This document shows positions 11,580 through 23,531 of a stretch of 64,000 bases of DNA, piece by piece. The notes beneath the pieces are model-generated. The model was not told the origin of the DNA. It was given only the letters and a program-made list of their open reading frames with translations, and ran no database searches. Source of the stretch: Roridomyces roridus (taxonomy: Eukaryota; Basidiomycota; Agaricomycetes; Agaricales; Mycenaceae); assembly GCA_029378245.1 (NCBI GenBank), contig JARKIF010000033.1, positions 310,001 through 374,000 of the forward strand. The letters are read 5' to 3'. Made by a program: the position numbers and the translations under genes. The number at the start of each line of letters is the position of its first letter. Position 1 is the stretch's first letter.

Positions 11580-14500
11580 ATCCGATGAAGATTTGTTCCA
11601 GTGGTTGGGAAAACCTTCGAATACACAGGACAGACAGCATGAGTTGCAAGGGTATCACCATAAGGATACTGGGACTTGGCTGTTGGAGCATGATCAGTTC
11701 AAACGTTGGAAACAGACACCTGGCAGCTTGTGGATTCAAGGAATTTGTATGTGAGCTTTGTTTCAATGCTCATCGTATCTAATCTATTTCAGCCGGAACA
11801 GGGAAAAGTGTACTGAGGTACTTGGCCATCTTACTGCTCTACCTCCACTGACATGAACAGCTCAACAATTCTTCGGGACCTTGTTGACACTGGAAACACA
11901 GTCTCATATTTCTTTTTTGACTTCAGGATTCCAGACAGACAGAGCCTGGATATCATGTTGCGCTCCATCGTCTGGCAGCTTTCTGGGAAGTCAGACACAG
12001 CATATGATTCTCTTTCCAATCTTCATAAAAGGCTTGGAAATGGATCCATACAGCCAAGGATTGATGATCTCCAACAACTCTTTGAAAACTTGATCGAGGA
12101 ACTGTCACCAACATACATTGTCCTGGATGGACTGGATGAATGCCACAAGAATGATCAGACAGGTCTCGTCAGATTTGTGAACAAACATCTCAATGCTGCC
12201 GCTGCCACAACAGGGCTACATTTGCTGTTCACAAGTCAACCTCTCCAGGTATTCCAAGAAGGGTTCCAAGACCTGCCTTTGATACAGCTACAAGCATCAT
12301 TCTTGGATGAAGACATAAGATCTTTTGTCCACAGCAAGCTTTCTGCAATGTCCAGTGATGTTGAACATGCCAAAACAGTCACTGAACAAATTGTGAAACG
12401 AAGCAATGGAATGTGAGTCAGATTTGTGTAAATCCTCAGTCCAAACTAAGTACATGAGTAGGTTCCGGATGGCAGCTTGCTTCATTATTGAGCTAGGACA
12501 TTGTCTTTGGGATGATGAATGGGATGAGGTCCTTGCAGTTCTGCCAGGTGATCTGTTCAGTATCTACGGCCGTTTCTTGAGCCGTGCAAAGGCAGAACCC
12601 AAACTGGCATTGGTTTTCATTCAGGCAACATTGCGATGGCTCCTGTTTTCAACAAGAGAGCTATCACCAGAGGAGCTTGCAGATGCTATTGCTTTTCGCT
12701 TGGACCTGCCAAATTTTGACTTTTCCAACCTGGGTGAATCAAACTATTACCCTGCCAGGCGCACAGGGAATTCTCGGCTTATCAACATGCTCGATGGCCT
12801 CATTGTGATAAACAGCAACAAATACCATGGCAAATTAATCAGTTTTGCACACTCATCTGTGCGAGACTATGTCCTTTCCAAAGAGTTCCATCGAGAGCAC
12901 TCCATTTTTGATCTCAGAGAGAATATCTCGCAAAATTTCATGGCAAAAACCTGTCTTCGTTATCTCCTTTTGTTTTCAGAAGATGATCATATTTGGGATT
13001 GGAAGGGTACCGGGTACCCGTTTGCAAGATATGCAGCTGGAAACTGGTTCACTCACTTACAACACTGTGATGACACAGACCAGGAGCAGCTACTGCCATC
13101 AACAATGCGTCTGCTGGATGATAAGAGCAGCCAGTACATGACATTGTGTGATTTGCAGGGTGAGTTGACCACACCAGCTATCTGTATGTGTGCAAGAATG
13201 GGTTTTCAAAGAGGGGTGTTGGCTTTGCTCATAGAACATGGGGCAGCAGTCGATGCTGCTAACAAGTATGGCAAGACTCCCCTGCACATTGCCTCCTCAA
13301 CTGGCCACTTTGACATTGCCAAGCTGCTCACAGAACATGGGGCAGCAGTGGAAGCTGCTGACCAGCATGGCTGGACTCTGCTGCACTATGCCTCCTCAAA
13401 TGGCCACTTTGACATTGCAAAGCTGCTCACAGAACATGGAGCAGCAGTCGATGCTGCTAACAAGGATAGTGAGACTCCGCTGCACATTGCCTCCTCAACG
13501 GGCCACTTTGACATTGCAAAGCTGCTCACAGAACTTGGGGCAGCAGTCAATGCTGCTAACAAGTATGGCTGGACTCCGCTGCACTATGCCTCCTCAAATG
13601 GCCGCTGTGACACTGCCAAGCTGCTCACAGAACATGGGGCAGCAGTGGAAGCTGCTGACCAGCATGGCTGGACTCCCCTGTGCATTGCCTGCTCGAATGG
13701 CCACTTTGACATTGCAAAGCTGCTCACAGAACATGGGGCAGCAGTGGAAGCTGCTAACAAGGATGGCGAGACTCCCCTGCACATTGCCTCCTCAAATGGC
13801 CACCTTGACATTGCAGAGCTGCTCACAGAACATGGGGCAGCAGTCGAGGCTGCTGACAAACATGGCTGGACTCTGCTGCACTATGCCTCCTCAAATGGCC
13901 ACTGTGACATTGCCAAGCTGCTCACAGAACATGGGGCAGCAGTGGAAGCTGCTGACCAGCATGGCTGGACTCTGCTGCACTATGCCTCCTCAAATGGCCA
14001 CTTTGACATTGTAAAGCTGCTCACAGAACATGGGGCAGCAGTCGAGGCTGCTGACAAACATGGCTGGACTCTGCTGCACTATGCCTCCTCAAATGGCCAC
14101 TGTGACATTGCCAAGCTGCTCACAGAACATGGGGCAGCAGTGGAAGCTGCTGACCAGCATGGCTGGACTCTGCTGCACTATGCCTCCTCAAATGGCCACT
14201 TTGACATTGCAAAGCTGCTCACAGAACATGGAGCAGCAGTCGATGCTGCTAACAAGGATAGTGAGACTCCGCTGCACATTGCCTCCTCAACGGGCCACTT
14301 TGACATTGCAAAGCTGCTCACAGAACTTGGGGCAGCAGTCAATGCTGCTAACAAGTATGGCTGGACTCCGCTGCACTATGCCTCCTCAAATGGCCGCTGT
14401 GACATTGCCAAGCTGCTCACAGAACATGGGGCAGCAGTGGAAGCTGCTGACCAGCATGGCTGGACTCCCCTGTGCATTGCCTGCTCGAATGGCCACTTTG

Positions 14501-15675
14501 ACATTGCAAAGCTGCTCACAGAACATGGGGCAGCAGTCGATGCTGCTAACAAGGATGGCGAGACTCCCCTGCACATTGCCTCCTCAAATGGCCACCTTGA
14601 CATTGCAGAGCTGCTCACAGAACATGGGGCAGCAGTTGATGCTGCTGATAAACATGGCTGGACTCTGCTGCACTATGCCTCCTCAAAGGGCCACTTTGAC
14701 ATTGTAAAGCTGCTCACAGAACATGGGGCAGCAGTCGAGGCTGCTGACAAACATGGCTGGACTCTGCTGCACTATGCCTCCTCAAATGGCCACTTTGACA
14801 TTGCAAAGCTGCTCACAGAACATGGAGCAGCAGTCGATGCTGCTGACAAGTATAGCAAGACTCCGCTGCACATTGCCTCCTCAAATGGCCACTTTGACAT
14901 TGCAAAGCTGCTCACAGAACTTGGAGCAGCAGTCAATGCTGCTAACAAGTATGGCTGGACTCCGCTGCACTATGCCTCCTCAAATGGCCACTTTGACATT
15001 GCAAAGCTGCTCACAGAACATGGAGCAGCAGTCGATGCTGCTAACAAGTATGGCTGGACTTCGCTGCACTATGCCTCCTCAAATGGCCGCTGTGACATTA
15101 CAAAGCTGCTCACAGAACTTGGAGCAGCAGTCGATGCTGCTAACATGTATGGCTGGACTCCCCTGTGCATTGCCTGCTCAAATGGCCACTTTGACATTGC
15201 AAAGCTGCTCACAGAACATGGGGCAGCAGTTGATGCTGCTGATAAACATGGCTGGACTCTGCTGCACATTGCCTCCTCAAATGGCCACCTTGACATTGCA
15301 GAGCTGCTCACAGAACATGGGGCAGCAGTTGATGCTGCTGATAAACATGGCTGGACTCCGCTGCACTATGCCTCCTCAAAGGGCCACCTTGACATTGCAA
15401 AGCTGCTCACAGAACATGAGGCAGCAGTTGAGGCTGCTGACCAGCACGGCTGGACTCCGCTCCACTGTGCCTCCTCAAATGACCACTTTGACATTGCAAA
15501 GCTGCTCACAGAACATGGGGCAGTGTTATATCCCGTTCCAACGCCAACTCCGGTACTCAACTCAGGTACTCAACTCCGGTCAAACGTCACTCCGGTCAAA
15601 CGTCAGGATGCCTCCCGACGTCGTAGCGCATCACGCGCTCCCCGGTTCTATCCGGGTATTCGGGTTTTCACGTGA
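11580..15675 (+). CDS. NACHT-ankyrin NLR-like protein, C-terminus altered by LTR insertion
   Basis: Exons 11580-11746, 11793-11817, 11861-12412 and 12462 onward join in phase. The second exon is only 25 nt and carries the P-loop (GTGKSVL). Upstream residues follow the NACHT entry pattern (GTWLLEHDQFKRW, then LWIQGI). Walker B-like YIVLDGLDECH lies in exon 3, and the NACHT-following SNGMFRMAAC junction spans an intron. From about 13210 come 23 tandem 33-residue ankyrin units (TPLHxASSNGHFDIAKLLTEHGAAVxAA). Such proteins are thought to act as intracellular NTP-dependent sensors in fungal non-self recognition; that role is inferred from the family. A solo LTR at 15524 replaces the natural continuation and the frame stops at 15675. 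The true N-terminal exon was not found, so this model is 5' partial. It may be transcribed as a truncated protein. Confidence 0.8.
13210..15523 (+). repeat. Tandem array of 23 near-identical 99-bp ankyrin units
   Basis: Each unit is 99 bp (33 residues) with very high DNA identity. A run of units (for example DSETPLHIASSTGHF, then NGRCD, then LCIACSNGHF) recurs 792 bp later, which is exactly 8 units, showing a block duplication inside the array (about 13420 onward versus 14212 onward). Units differ mainly at surface positions such as HF/HC/RC and QHG/KHG/KYG/KDG. Confidence 0.9.
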
Positions 15676-16065
15676 TGAAGGTATCTGAGCGTTTCCCAAC
15701 CGGACTTGGTATTCATCAGGAACATCCACTTGATCATTCCGTGCGGACTTAATCAGCTTATATCCACTTTGCCGTACAAGTCCGTTTCCACTTCTGATCT
15801 TTGGTAATGACATACATCTCTACTTACTTGGTATATAAGACTTTCCATATCTGTATTAGACTTCAGTTGATAATTGACGTTCTTGACTACTCGTCTTGGC
15901 TGGTTCCTACTCTTTCCCTTCCTATCAACATAGCAAGGCGTCTTAGACACCCTACTCCTCTGTGGTGCTCTTAGATCGCTCCTCCGGTCGACTCCCTCCA
16001 ACTCCGGTCACTACCGGAGTTCCGGTATCTACCCCGGACTTGTCCCTTGGAATCGGATCGTAACA
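15524..16065. mobile_element. Solo LTR 1 (542 bp) inside the ankyrin array
   Basis: Starts TGTTATATCC and ends ATCGTAACA, flanked by an exact 5-bp direct repeat GGCAG (15519-15523 and 16066-16070). Removing it rejoins the ankyrin unit ...catggggcag|cagttgatg in frame. A TATATAAG promoter-like box lies near 15832. There is no internal retroelement coding region, so it is a solo LTR left by recombination. Confidence 0.88.
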
Positions 16066-16502
16066 GGCAGCAGTTGATGCTGCTTGCAAGGATGGCCGGA
16101 CTCCCTTGCACATTGCCTCCTCAAATGGCCACTTTGACATTGCAAAGCTGCTCACAGAACATGGGGCAGCAGTCGAGGCTGCTGACAAACATGGCTGGAC
16201 TCTGCTGCACTATGCCTCCTCAACTGGCCACTTTGAAATTGCAAGGCTGCTCACAGAACATGGAGCAGCAGTCAATGCTGCTAACAAGTATGGCGAGACT
16301 CCGCTGCACATTGCCTCCTCAAAGGGCCACTTTGACATTGCAAAGCTGCTCACAGAACATGGGGCAGCAGTGGAAGCTGCTGACCAGCATGGCTGGACTC
16401 TGCTGCACTATGCCTCCTCAAATGGCCACTTTGACATTGCAAAGCTGCTCACAGAACATGGAGCAGCAGTCGATGCTGCTAACAAGGATGGCGAGACTCC
16501 CC

Positions 16503-16675
16503 TGTTGAGCAGATAGCGGGATGGAAGGGAGGAAGAAAGTAATTGATTAATTAGTCGGGCTCACTCGAGCCTCTTATATACTACACATACAATATTCTAG
16601 AATGTTCCATCAAGTTCCGGCGGCCTCTACCAGATGGTCGAGGCGTCGCATCAGCTCCACGAGCATCCACCAACA
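16503..16675. mobile_element. Solo LTR 2 (173 bp) inside the ankyrin array
   Basis: Starts TGTTGAGCAG and ends CATCCACCAACA, flanked by the exact 5-bp repeat TCCCC (16498-16502 and 16676-16680). Excision gives an intact ankyrin unit (gagactcccc|tgcacattgcc). Its sequence differs from LTR 1 and LTR 3. The short length is typical of compact fungal LTR elements. Confidence 0.85.
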
Positions 16676-16815
16676 TCCCCTGCACATTGCCTCCTCAAAT
16701 GGCCACCTTGACATTGCAGAGCTGCTCACAGAACATGGGGCGGCAGTGGATGCTGCTGACAAGAATGGCTGTACTCCACTGCACTATGCCTCCTCAAAGG
16801 GCCACCTTGACATTG

Positions 16816-17133
16816 TGTGACGTCGCCTAGATTCGAGCCGAGTTTATCGAAGCTTGAACCGTAAGCAACACACGAGAGTGTTGACAGTTGTAGTCGAGAT
16901 ACTTGAGGGGGTTGCTTGAATGCGTAGTGAAGTGTCTCGATTCAAGAGTGCTGTCTACCTACGTACTTCTACCTACTATATATACTAACTAGCTACGAGT
17001 ACACGAGGACTGTCGGCACGGCCGCAGTCCGGAAGAAGAGTACGAAGTCGTTCGGCCCGTGTGAGCGCGTAATGCTCGGCACGGCCGAACACGAATGATG
17101 CCGGCAACGAATGTTGAAACTCCGATCCTTACA
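16816..17133. mobile_element. Solo LTR 3 (318 bp) inside the ankyrin array
   Basis: Starts TGTGACGTCGCC and ends GATCCTTACA, flanked by the exact 5-bp repeat CATTG (16811-16815 and 17134-17138). Excision restores gacattg|caaagctgctc, the common ankyrin wording. It contains a TATATA stretch near 16977-16983. Confidence 0.85.
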
Positions 17134-17286
17134 CATTGCAAAGCTGCTCATGGACCATGGGGCACCAGTTGAGGCTGCTGACCAGCATGGTTGGACTCCG
17201 CTGGATGGTACCTCCTCAAATGGCCACTTTGTGTAGCCTCGAACGCGAACCGAACCGAACCGACCCATCACTAGCTGTCGTTGACA

Positions 17287-20200
17287 GTATGTACTGCGGC
17301 CGGTGCATTGTGCGTGTCCATGCATCTCATCCTACTCACTTCGTCGAGGTAAGCCTACTCAATTCACCCATTCCATACCCTTGTTAACGATTACCGAAAT
17401 GGAATGGATCCTATTTCGAGAAACAACGTACCTGGCTCCGCGAGCTTGGGCTACGGGTCCAGCTCGGCCACCCACCTGGCATTGTCTGTCCGTTCAGAAC
17501 GCCCGCAGCCGTGGATTTCGTTCTGTATGATCTTACTGGCGTACACGAGATCTGCGTCGACTTTTGCGGCTGCCTTACAGTCCCGGCGGTGGATGGGTCG
17601 GTGGGACTTATACCGCTTCCACGTCGTTCGCAGCTTTTGCGGGCGTGCTGATGGCCGGCGACAGTCTTGAATCCGAACACATGCGCAACATTCCAGTTGC
17701 TGCGCTGCTTCCAGATCCTCAATTGCCTCGGGAAGCTGTCTGCATATGACTTCCTCCGTGGGCTTGAGCGGTGCACCAATGACAATGGCTTGGATTCCAT
17801 TCCGGTGAGCCTTGGATACTTCAAAAAGAGCAAGAACTCACCCACTCATAGGACCGCCGAAAGCCGTTCATGTACATCATGAGACAGTGGCGGGAGGTCA
17901 AGAGAATGAAGCGCCATAAGCGTGGACACCGCCAGGGCGGAGCGCGGGGTGCGAAACGTGGGGAGTTGGCGAAGAAGTGTAGGAGCTGTCCGCAGCCGGG
18001 ATGGAACGTCGATATCCAAGCCGTGCAGAATGCGGACCCAATCTATAGGTGGGTGTGCTTCGTCTTTGCCCCAATCACTCGCTGACATGTCAAGATTCAT
18101 CTACTTTTTGTTCCTGGCTCAAGATGCAAATTTCAGACTGTCGAATCGCAACGTGTCGAGTGAGCCGGCAGACCCCATCCTCGGGGACGGGCTTGTGTTC
18201 TTCTGCCAGCGGGAGGGCGAGGATGGGTATAAAGCGCACATCGAGAAGCACGCGAATGAGTAGGAGATTTCGAATTGCTCCGGGTTTCAGGCAATGTTTA
18301 TGGCAAACAGTCGGCGTGTCAAGGGCTTGAGAACGACAGGTGTCGGTGGGGTGACATGTTCTCGCCACAATATGTGGCAGCCCAACGGTATCGGAGACCT
18401 CCAATTGGGAGAACGGTAAGCAAGGGACCTATGATCAACGTAGAATTCATCTAACTCGAGGTCAGGTTTTGCAATATGGACTTTCTGCTGCTCTCGGCGC
18501 TCCTCCACTTCACCCTCCTTTGGCTCATCCTGTCGTACGACATCGCCTGTCAGTACGCGCTTAACTTCTGGACGCGGATGGAAAAGATGCCTGAATCATT
18601 ACGACTGAACATCCCACCGGAGAATCTGTGGTGGAAAGTCCCGAATTTCCACCTCCCGCCGCACAAGAAACCGTGCCACGGCCCGTTCTCATTCCATTGG
18701 ATGTGGGGTGCAGGAATGACTCACGGGGAAGGTGTGGAGCAGAACTGGGCGTTCTCCAATGGAGCGGCGGCGTCGACAAGGTTGATGGGGCCGGGCTCCC
18801 GTCATGCGACGTTGGAGGACATATTCGGCTTCCACAACTACGATCGTACCTTGGCAATGCGTGAGTTATCTCCGGATAAGCAATGTACCTTCCTAATTGG
18901 GCCAAAATTTCAGATCGAGTGCTCCCGAAGAGATTGGCAGTGAGCATCAAGGAGGGCCTGAAGCACCGCGCGGCTTTCGACGCATTCAACTCCGGTCTCG
19001 AGGCCATACGTCCCGAGGAGGTCAAGGCGTGGAAGATGTCGGTGCTGGAGTGGGAAGCACGGCAGCACACTGACCCGGGAGACAAGTCAGAGTGTCCGTT
19101 TGAAGTGGTGGATGAAGGTAAGCTGCTAGTACCGACCGAGCGCAGCTGCTCATACATTCACTTTAGTCAAAACACTGCGCGATATCCAGCTACAGATTGC
19201 GACCGAGGAATACATGTGCACGGACCACGGGGTGGAAATCGAGCGCGAACACACCCCGGGAAGTTTCATCTCGATGGGAATGGAGCTTGAGGAAGTGCAG
19301 TACGTGTTGGTTTCGCAATCTTTGGTGGTTACCGCTGACATGTGAATTCTCCTAGACGCCGTTTGGAAGTCGATGTGAAGGCACTCAAGGATCCGACGCC
19401 CTCGCAGAGGCTGGCGTTCCTGAAGCGGCGTACCACACTTCGTAACCGCATCCAGAAATTCCGGCAGATTCAGCGGATATACATGCCGGTGCTGCGCTCC
19501 ATCTTGTCCGATGCACAGAGGGAGATGCTTGATGGGACTGGGGAGCAACTGCCGGAGCCGACACGGCTGTTCATGCCATCCGAGATTTCGGATCCAATCC
19601 GGCGGAAGCAGGCGTGCGCAATTGGGCTGCCGGCTATTGAGGGCCGGATGCGACTCGGGGAGGCGGAGGATGCCCTTGAGTCGGTGCGGCACAGATTACG
19701 GACGCGGACCATGACGAACCGCTACAAGCTTCGCAATTGGACCGGGCAGGGCATGATGACGAAGGGGCAGGGGATTTTACGGCAAATCAATATCAAGATT
19801 CACCAGGCGAAGCTTCGGTACCAATACTCTCGTGCCGCATTGCTTGTTTTGCAGGGGCACGGCGCGTGGGAGGACAGGCTGAGGGTACTGAGGGATGATG
19901 ATGTGCGAGCCCTCAATGAGCGCACACTGACGACCGAGGAAAAGGCCCAGAATGCACATTGGGCGGAACTCGGGGGTGCTATCATTGAGGGCGGGGTGGA
20001 GCGCGCGGCGGTGCTTGCCCAGGGTGAAGGCTCGCATACCCTGTCCTGGATCTGGTATTCCCCGGGCGCAAGTGCATTTGCTGCGAGCGAGACGGATGAC
20101 GGCAAATTTCATGATAGTATGTCACCGACAAGCATTTTATTGAAATTAAGTGACTCGTTGCTTTGTGACAGCTCTACGGATGGAATGGTGCAAAGCATAT

Positions 20201-20569
20201 GCACGCACACGTCATTATTCCGAGGAGATCCGACTACTACGCGAAGAAATGCGCCGTACAGTGGCATTCGGTCACAGCGAGGCTGCTGATTGGGACGCGC
20301 TCACCAACGCACAGTTACCGGATTTGTCACCGGAGATTCGGGAGGGACGCCGTGCGTATGCCGCCGAGCATGCTTCCGCTGAGCATGCCACCTGTACGAT
20401 GCTCCAGAACCGGTGGACGGGAATTCTGGCAAAGGCGGATCAATATCTGTCGGGGAGCGCGGAATTGGACACAGAAGCGCCGGTTCTCTTACATATGGAG
20501 CTGTCTGATGAGCTGGGTCCAGAGGAGGAGGAGGACCTGCTGGAACGCGAGGAGGAGGAGGAGGTATAG
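17287..20569 (+). pseudogene. KDZ (Kyakuja-Dileera-Zisupton) transposase, inactivated
   Basis: Joined exons follow the KDZ plan: a CxC2-like zinc segment (CGRCIVRVHASHPTHF, 17287-17348); WNGSYFEKQRTWLRELGL; QWREVKRMKR with GELAKKCRSCP (17852-18048); SRHNMWQPNGIGDLQ (to 18415); SYDIACQYALNFW with FHLPPHKKPC and HGEGVEQNW (18466-18860; likely catalytic Asp and Glu); further exons 18914-19117, 19167-19299, 19356-20115 and 20172-20569. The C-terminus ends in an acidic EEEEDLLEREEEEEV tail. Two in-frame stops break it: TGA at 17649-17651 where family members carry Trp (TGG), and TAG at 18261-18263 where Gln would fit. The first intron's acceptor reads ACCG rather than ACAG. The rest is well preserved, so decay is recent. 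The 5' end abuts the broken ankyrin array. Confidence 0.85.
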
Positions 20570-22700
20570 GCCTATTTGGGCGGATTGATGCCGTCACCGG
20601 CTGATTCAAATAGATGTAAACACCTCGGCAACTGCACCGTACACACCGGATTTGGCTCAATTGATCTGTATGCTTACCAGACGTGCAGCCGGCGGCGGCA
20701 GCAAGATTCTCTTTATTTATTGCAATATACAATATAACCTTGTAGGCGGCATGTTCTGGGTAGGGGCAACTGATGCGTGTGGGAGCATGCGCTGACTAAG
20801 CGTGATCTGGCCGGAATCCTTCGTCTCATCTTGCACCACTTCATACTCTTGCTGTACTTCTTCTGTGGTGTTGATCTCAATGGAAGGGGTCTATATGTAC
20901 TGCCTGGAATGAAATTTGAGAGCCTGGGACATGTTGAACCTCCCTTTTTGTAAGGAATCACTGTATCACTGTACTCTGCTCCCCAATGATACACTCTCTA
21001 TGCATTATATCGTTGCCCTATAATATAGGTAGGTGTCTCTAATGCATATCCCAACAGCAGGCATCTATTTTGGTGCAGTTGTTGGCTCTCGGGCCTCGCG
21101 CGAAGGGTGTGTTTACACGTATTGATACTGTAACTTACTCGACAAAAATTTCGGCACTAGACCCACTTTTTGGCTCAAACTCGGCCTCAAGGAGGTGTGG
21201 GCAAACAAACCATTTGTAGTTATCTTACTACTTTTTTGAATTTTGGCCTGGAAACTCTTCATTGAGTACGGTACTCAGCTTATATCTCAAAGATAAAAAA
21301 ATGTAGAAAGATAACTACAAATAAAAGTGAAAAAGAGTGTCGGTCCTCTGCCAAAATTTGTTGCCTGGGTTGGTGAGTGAGGCTCCAGTTGTCGGTCAAA
21401 ATCACCGCTTGCATTCTGGCGGTGCTTCCAAATCGGGTCATCCCATCAAATGATGGCAATTTGGCAGGCATTGCCCCTACCCACATGTTCGGCACACCGG
21501 GTAAATAGGTATTTGTAGCGGAACAACCCAAAAAGGCAGGTGACAGGGTACATTACAATGTGGGCACATGTTGGCTGGATTGCCGAGACGTGACCACATT
21601 TAAATGTACCCCCCTGCTACGGCAGGGTACAATACAATGTGGCTACAACTATGGGTGGTTGACAGAAGGTAGAATCTCCCTTTCAACTCCTCTGGGTACG
21701 ACACGGAGGATGGGAAACTTCGCATTGCTCGTCATGCATGCGTACTCGAAAGGCGGGCTTTGGGATTGTACATTCCCACTGCTCTCATTTTGATCTTGGT
21801 ACTCTGGGTCACCGAGTCGTGCATCGGTGCCGATAGGAGATGTCTCAGACACCATCAAGGAAGACCACGGCGTAGGGAAGGATTGGAGGAAATCCCGCGT
21901 TGAGCGGGTAGTTGGAGAAATGGCGGATTGGGTGATAGGGATGGCACGGCCAGTCCCCGAGAAAGTTCCGAGGAATGCTTCCCGATATGAAGGTTTCTGA
22001 CACCGACATGATCAAAACGAGGTCAACGAGTCAACTGTGATGGGAGCAGAGCCGTGCAGTATTGTTGAGGCAATAAGATGGAATAAACCGGTACCGCAAC
22101 CCGCGGGCAACATCTGGTGCTTCGTACGCACGTTTCCATGCTTATTGGTCGACATTATGAGACAACAATCCGCCCCGGCTCCTGTTCATGCTCCATGTTC
22201 AACAACCACGATGAAAACGCAAAATTGGGGAACAACCTGGCCCGGCACGGTCTGGTGCCCTAACCCCATAGGTTCGACTTGCCAACCCCCGGCTTACGAT
22301 AGAGGACAAGACGGCGTGGAACCCGATTTGACACTACTTGGCGATGCTCGCGCTCAGATGGTCTGAGGGAAAGGAACAGAGGATGCCTGCTTGGATGCGG
22401 GGTACGGAGGGGAGAAAGGTGCACCTTCGACAGGTCGCTGTTCGGATGGGAAGAACCCGACTTACGACTTCCGACGAACGAAGGCTTGCTGAGTGTTTGA
22501 CGCAGGGGAGGAGGCATGATTTCCAGGCCCCGAGGAGTACTGGGACATTGCTGCACTGCCTGTCTGCGCAATGTGCAGGTTGGATTCGTGCCTACCAACC
22601 TGCAGCGCCTCAATCACAAGCTCGTTGTCCCATTTTGGGGGCGGACAGAACACGCATGGGATGGTGTTTTATTGGCGGAAAATCGACAAATAGGAGGGGG
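20570..22700. other. No gene recognised
   Basis: Small ORFs without recognisable family. It holds a hairpin at 21212-21322 and two near-copies of GGGTACA(A/T)TACAATGTGG (about 21547 and 21625). Confidence 0.55.
21212..21322. repeat. Inverted repeat of about 26 bp
   Basis: ATTTGTAGTTATCTTACTAC (21212-21231) is inverted at 21301-21322 with one or two changes and flanking A/T runs. The centre carries a small palindrome TGAGTAC/GGTACTCA. It could be a minimal MITE; no target duplication was identified. Confidence 0.65.
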
Positions 22701-22706
22701 CTCACC

Positions 22707-23468
22707 GCAAGACGCGGTGCAAGTTCCGAAGCCCTCACAGTCGCCAAAAGTACAGCAGAGTTCATTGAATTCAGCACCATCTACTTTTCGCTATCTGTGG
22801 CAACTAGCCTCACCACAACGTTGCTCATAATGATGAGGCTCTTGCTGGTTCAACGGGCCAACAAGACGCTGGACTCAGGCCTCAACCAGCAAAGCCTAAA
22901 TCCAGTCATCGAGCTTCTCGTCGAGTCTGCTGTGTTGTATTCTGCGACATTATTGACTTTTGTTGCTCTGGCGGCACGAAAAAGTCTGGCAGCCTTCTAC
23001 GCTCAAAATATCCATGCACAAATGGCGGTGAGAAAATTTGCAGTCTTGGGATGTTCAGAGATTGATGGCGACCGTACTACTCAGGGCTTTGCTCCGTTGC
23101 TGATCCTTTTTCGGGTCAGCGCTGGATATTCGCGGTCAGAGGAGGAGTGGTCCACCGGGCTCTCCATCTCCACACTGAAATTTGCATCGAGTACCAGTGC
23201 GGCGTTGGTCTCCACGGGTAACACAGCACCCCCCGATGATTCATTTATTGGGAGTCACTTAAATAAAGTATATATATATGTGCTGTGCACATCAACAACA
23301 TGGTTTCAAATACAAGTACAATTTTTGTTGGGAACGACGTCAAATCAAGCGCAAAGTTATGTTTTCAACCAGAAGCAGGCTCTCCTTCCACCTTGGACAT
23401 GTGATCAAAACCACCACGAAACGCGGCGGCGTCCCATTCATGCGGTGGTCGCGAGTATCCGGACATAG
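22707..23468 (+). pseudogene. Truncated copy of a multi-spanning membrane protein gene
   Basis: Reads ASSEALTVAKSTAEF, then membrane segments (STIYFSLSVATSLTTTLL and ESAVLYSATLLTFVAL) and FYAQNIHAQMA, then after a short intron (GTGAGA...CTCAG, about 23029-23090) GFAPLLILFRVSAGYSRSEEEW. The first part is closely paralogous to the minus-strand gene at 23532-26100, in opposite orientation. The N-terminal half (earlier exons) is missing upstream. The family is a common but unnamed agaricomycete-specific membrane protein. Tail-to-tail arrangement suggests an inverted duplication. Confidence 0.6.
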
Positions 23469-23531
23469 GGGCAAGACCCTGGGGGCACATAAGTCAACCG
23501 TCCATGGAAGTTACAAGTTAGTAAGCTTTAC

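Larger units (their letters stand above)
16066..17231 (+). pseudogene. Displaced downstream part of the ankyrin array
   Basis: Ankyrin units continue in the same frame after solo LTR 1: 16066-16502, then 16676-16815 after LTR 2, then 17134-17231 after LTR 3. Removing all three LTRs restores about seven further units, giving roughly 30 in all. The last unit is cut at about 17231, where sequence leading into the KDZ transposase begins. More divergent residues (MDHGAPV, DGTSSNG) suggest this was near the natural end of the array. Confidence 0.8.

Noticed and set aside
13238..15688. Long plus-strand ORFs in a second frame (258, 225 and 321 aa) and minus-strand ORFs across the ankyrin array
   Set aside because: They arise because a 99-bp unit without stops in one frame repeats without stops in others. 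The ankyrin frame matches a known fold; the others give low-complexity Met/Gln/Cys-rich text.
13210..17231. CRISPR-like array
   Set aside because: The 99-bp periodic units are protein-coding ankyrin repeats with no spacers, in a eukaryotic gene.
17232..17290. Fourth LTR starting TGTAGCCTCG at the end of the ankyrin array
   Set aside because: Begins with TG after CTTTG, but no matching CA end followed by the same 5-bp repeat could be found downstream.
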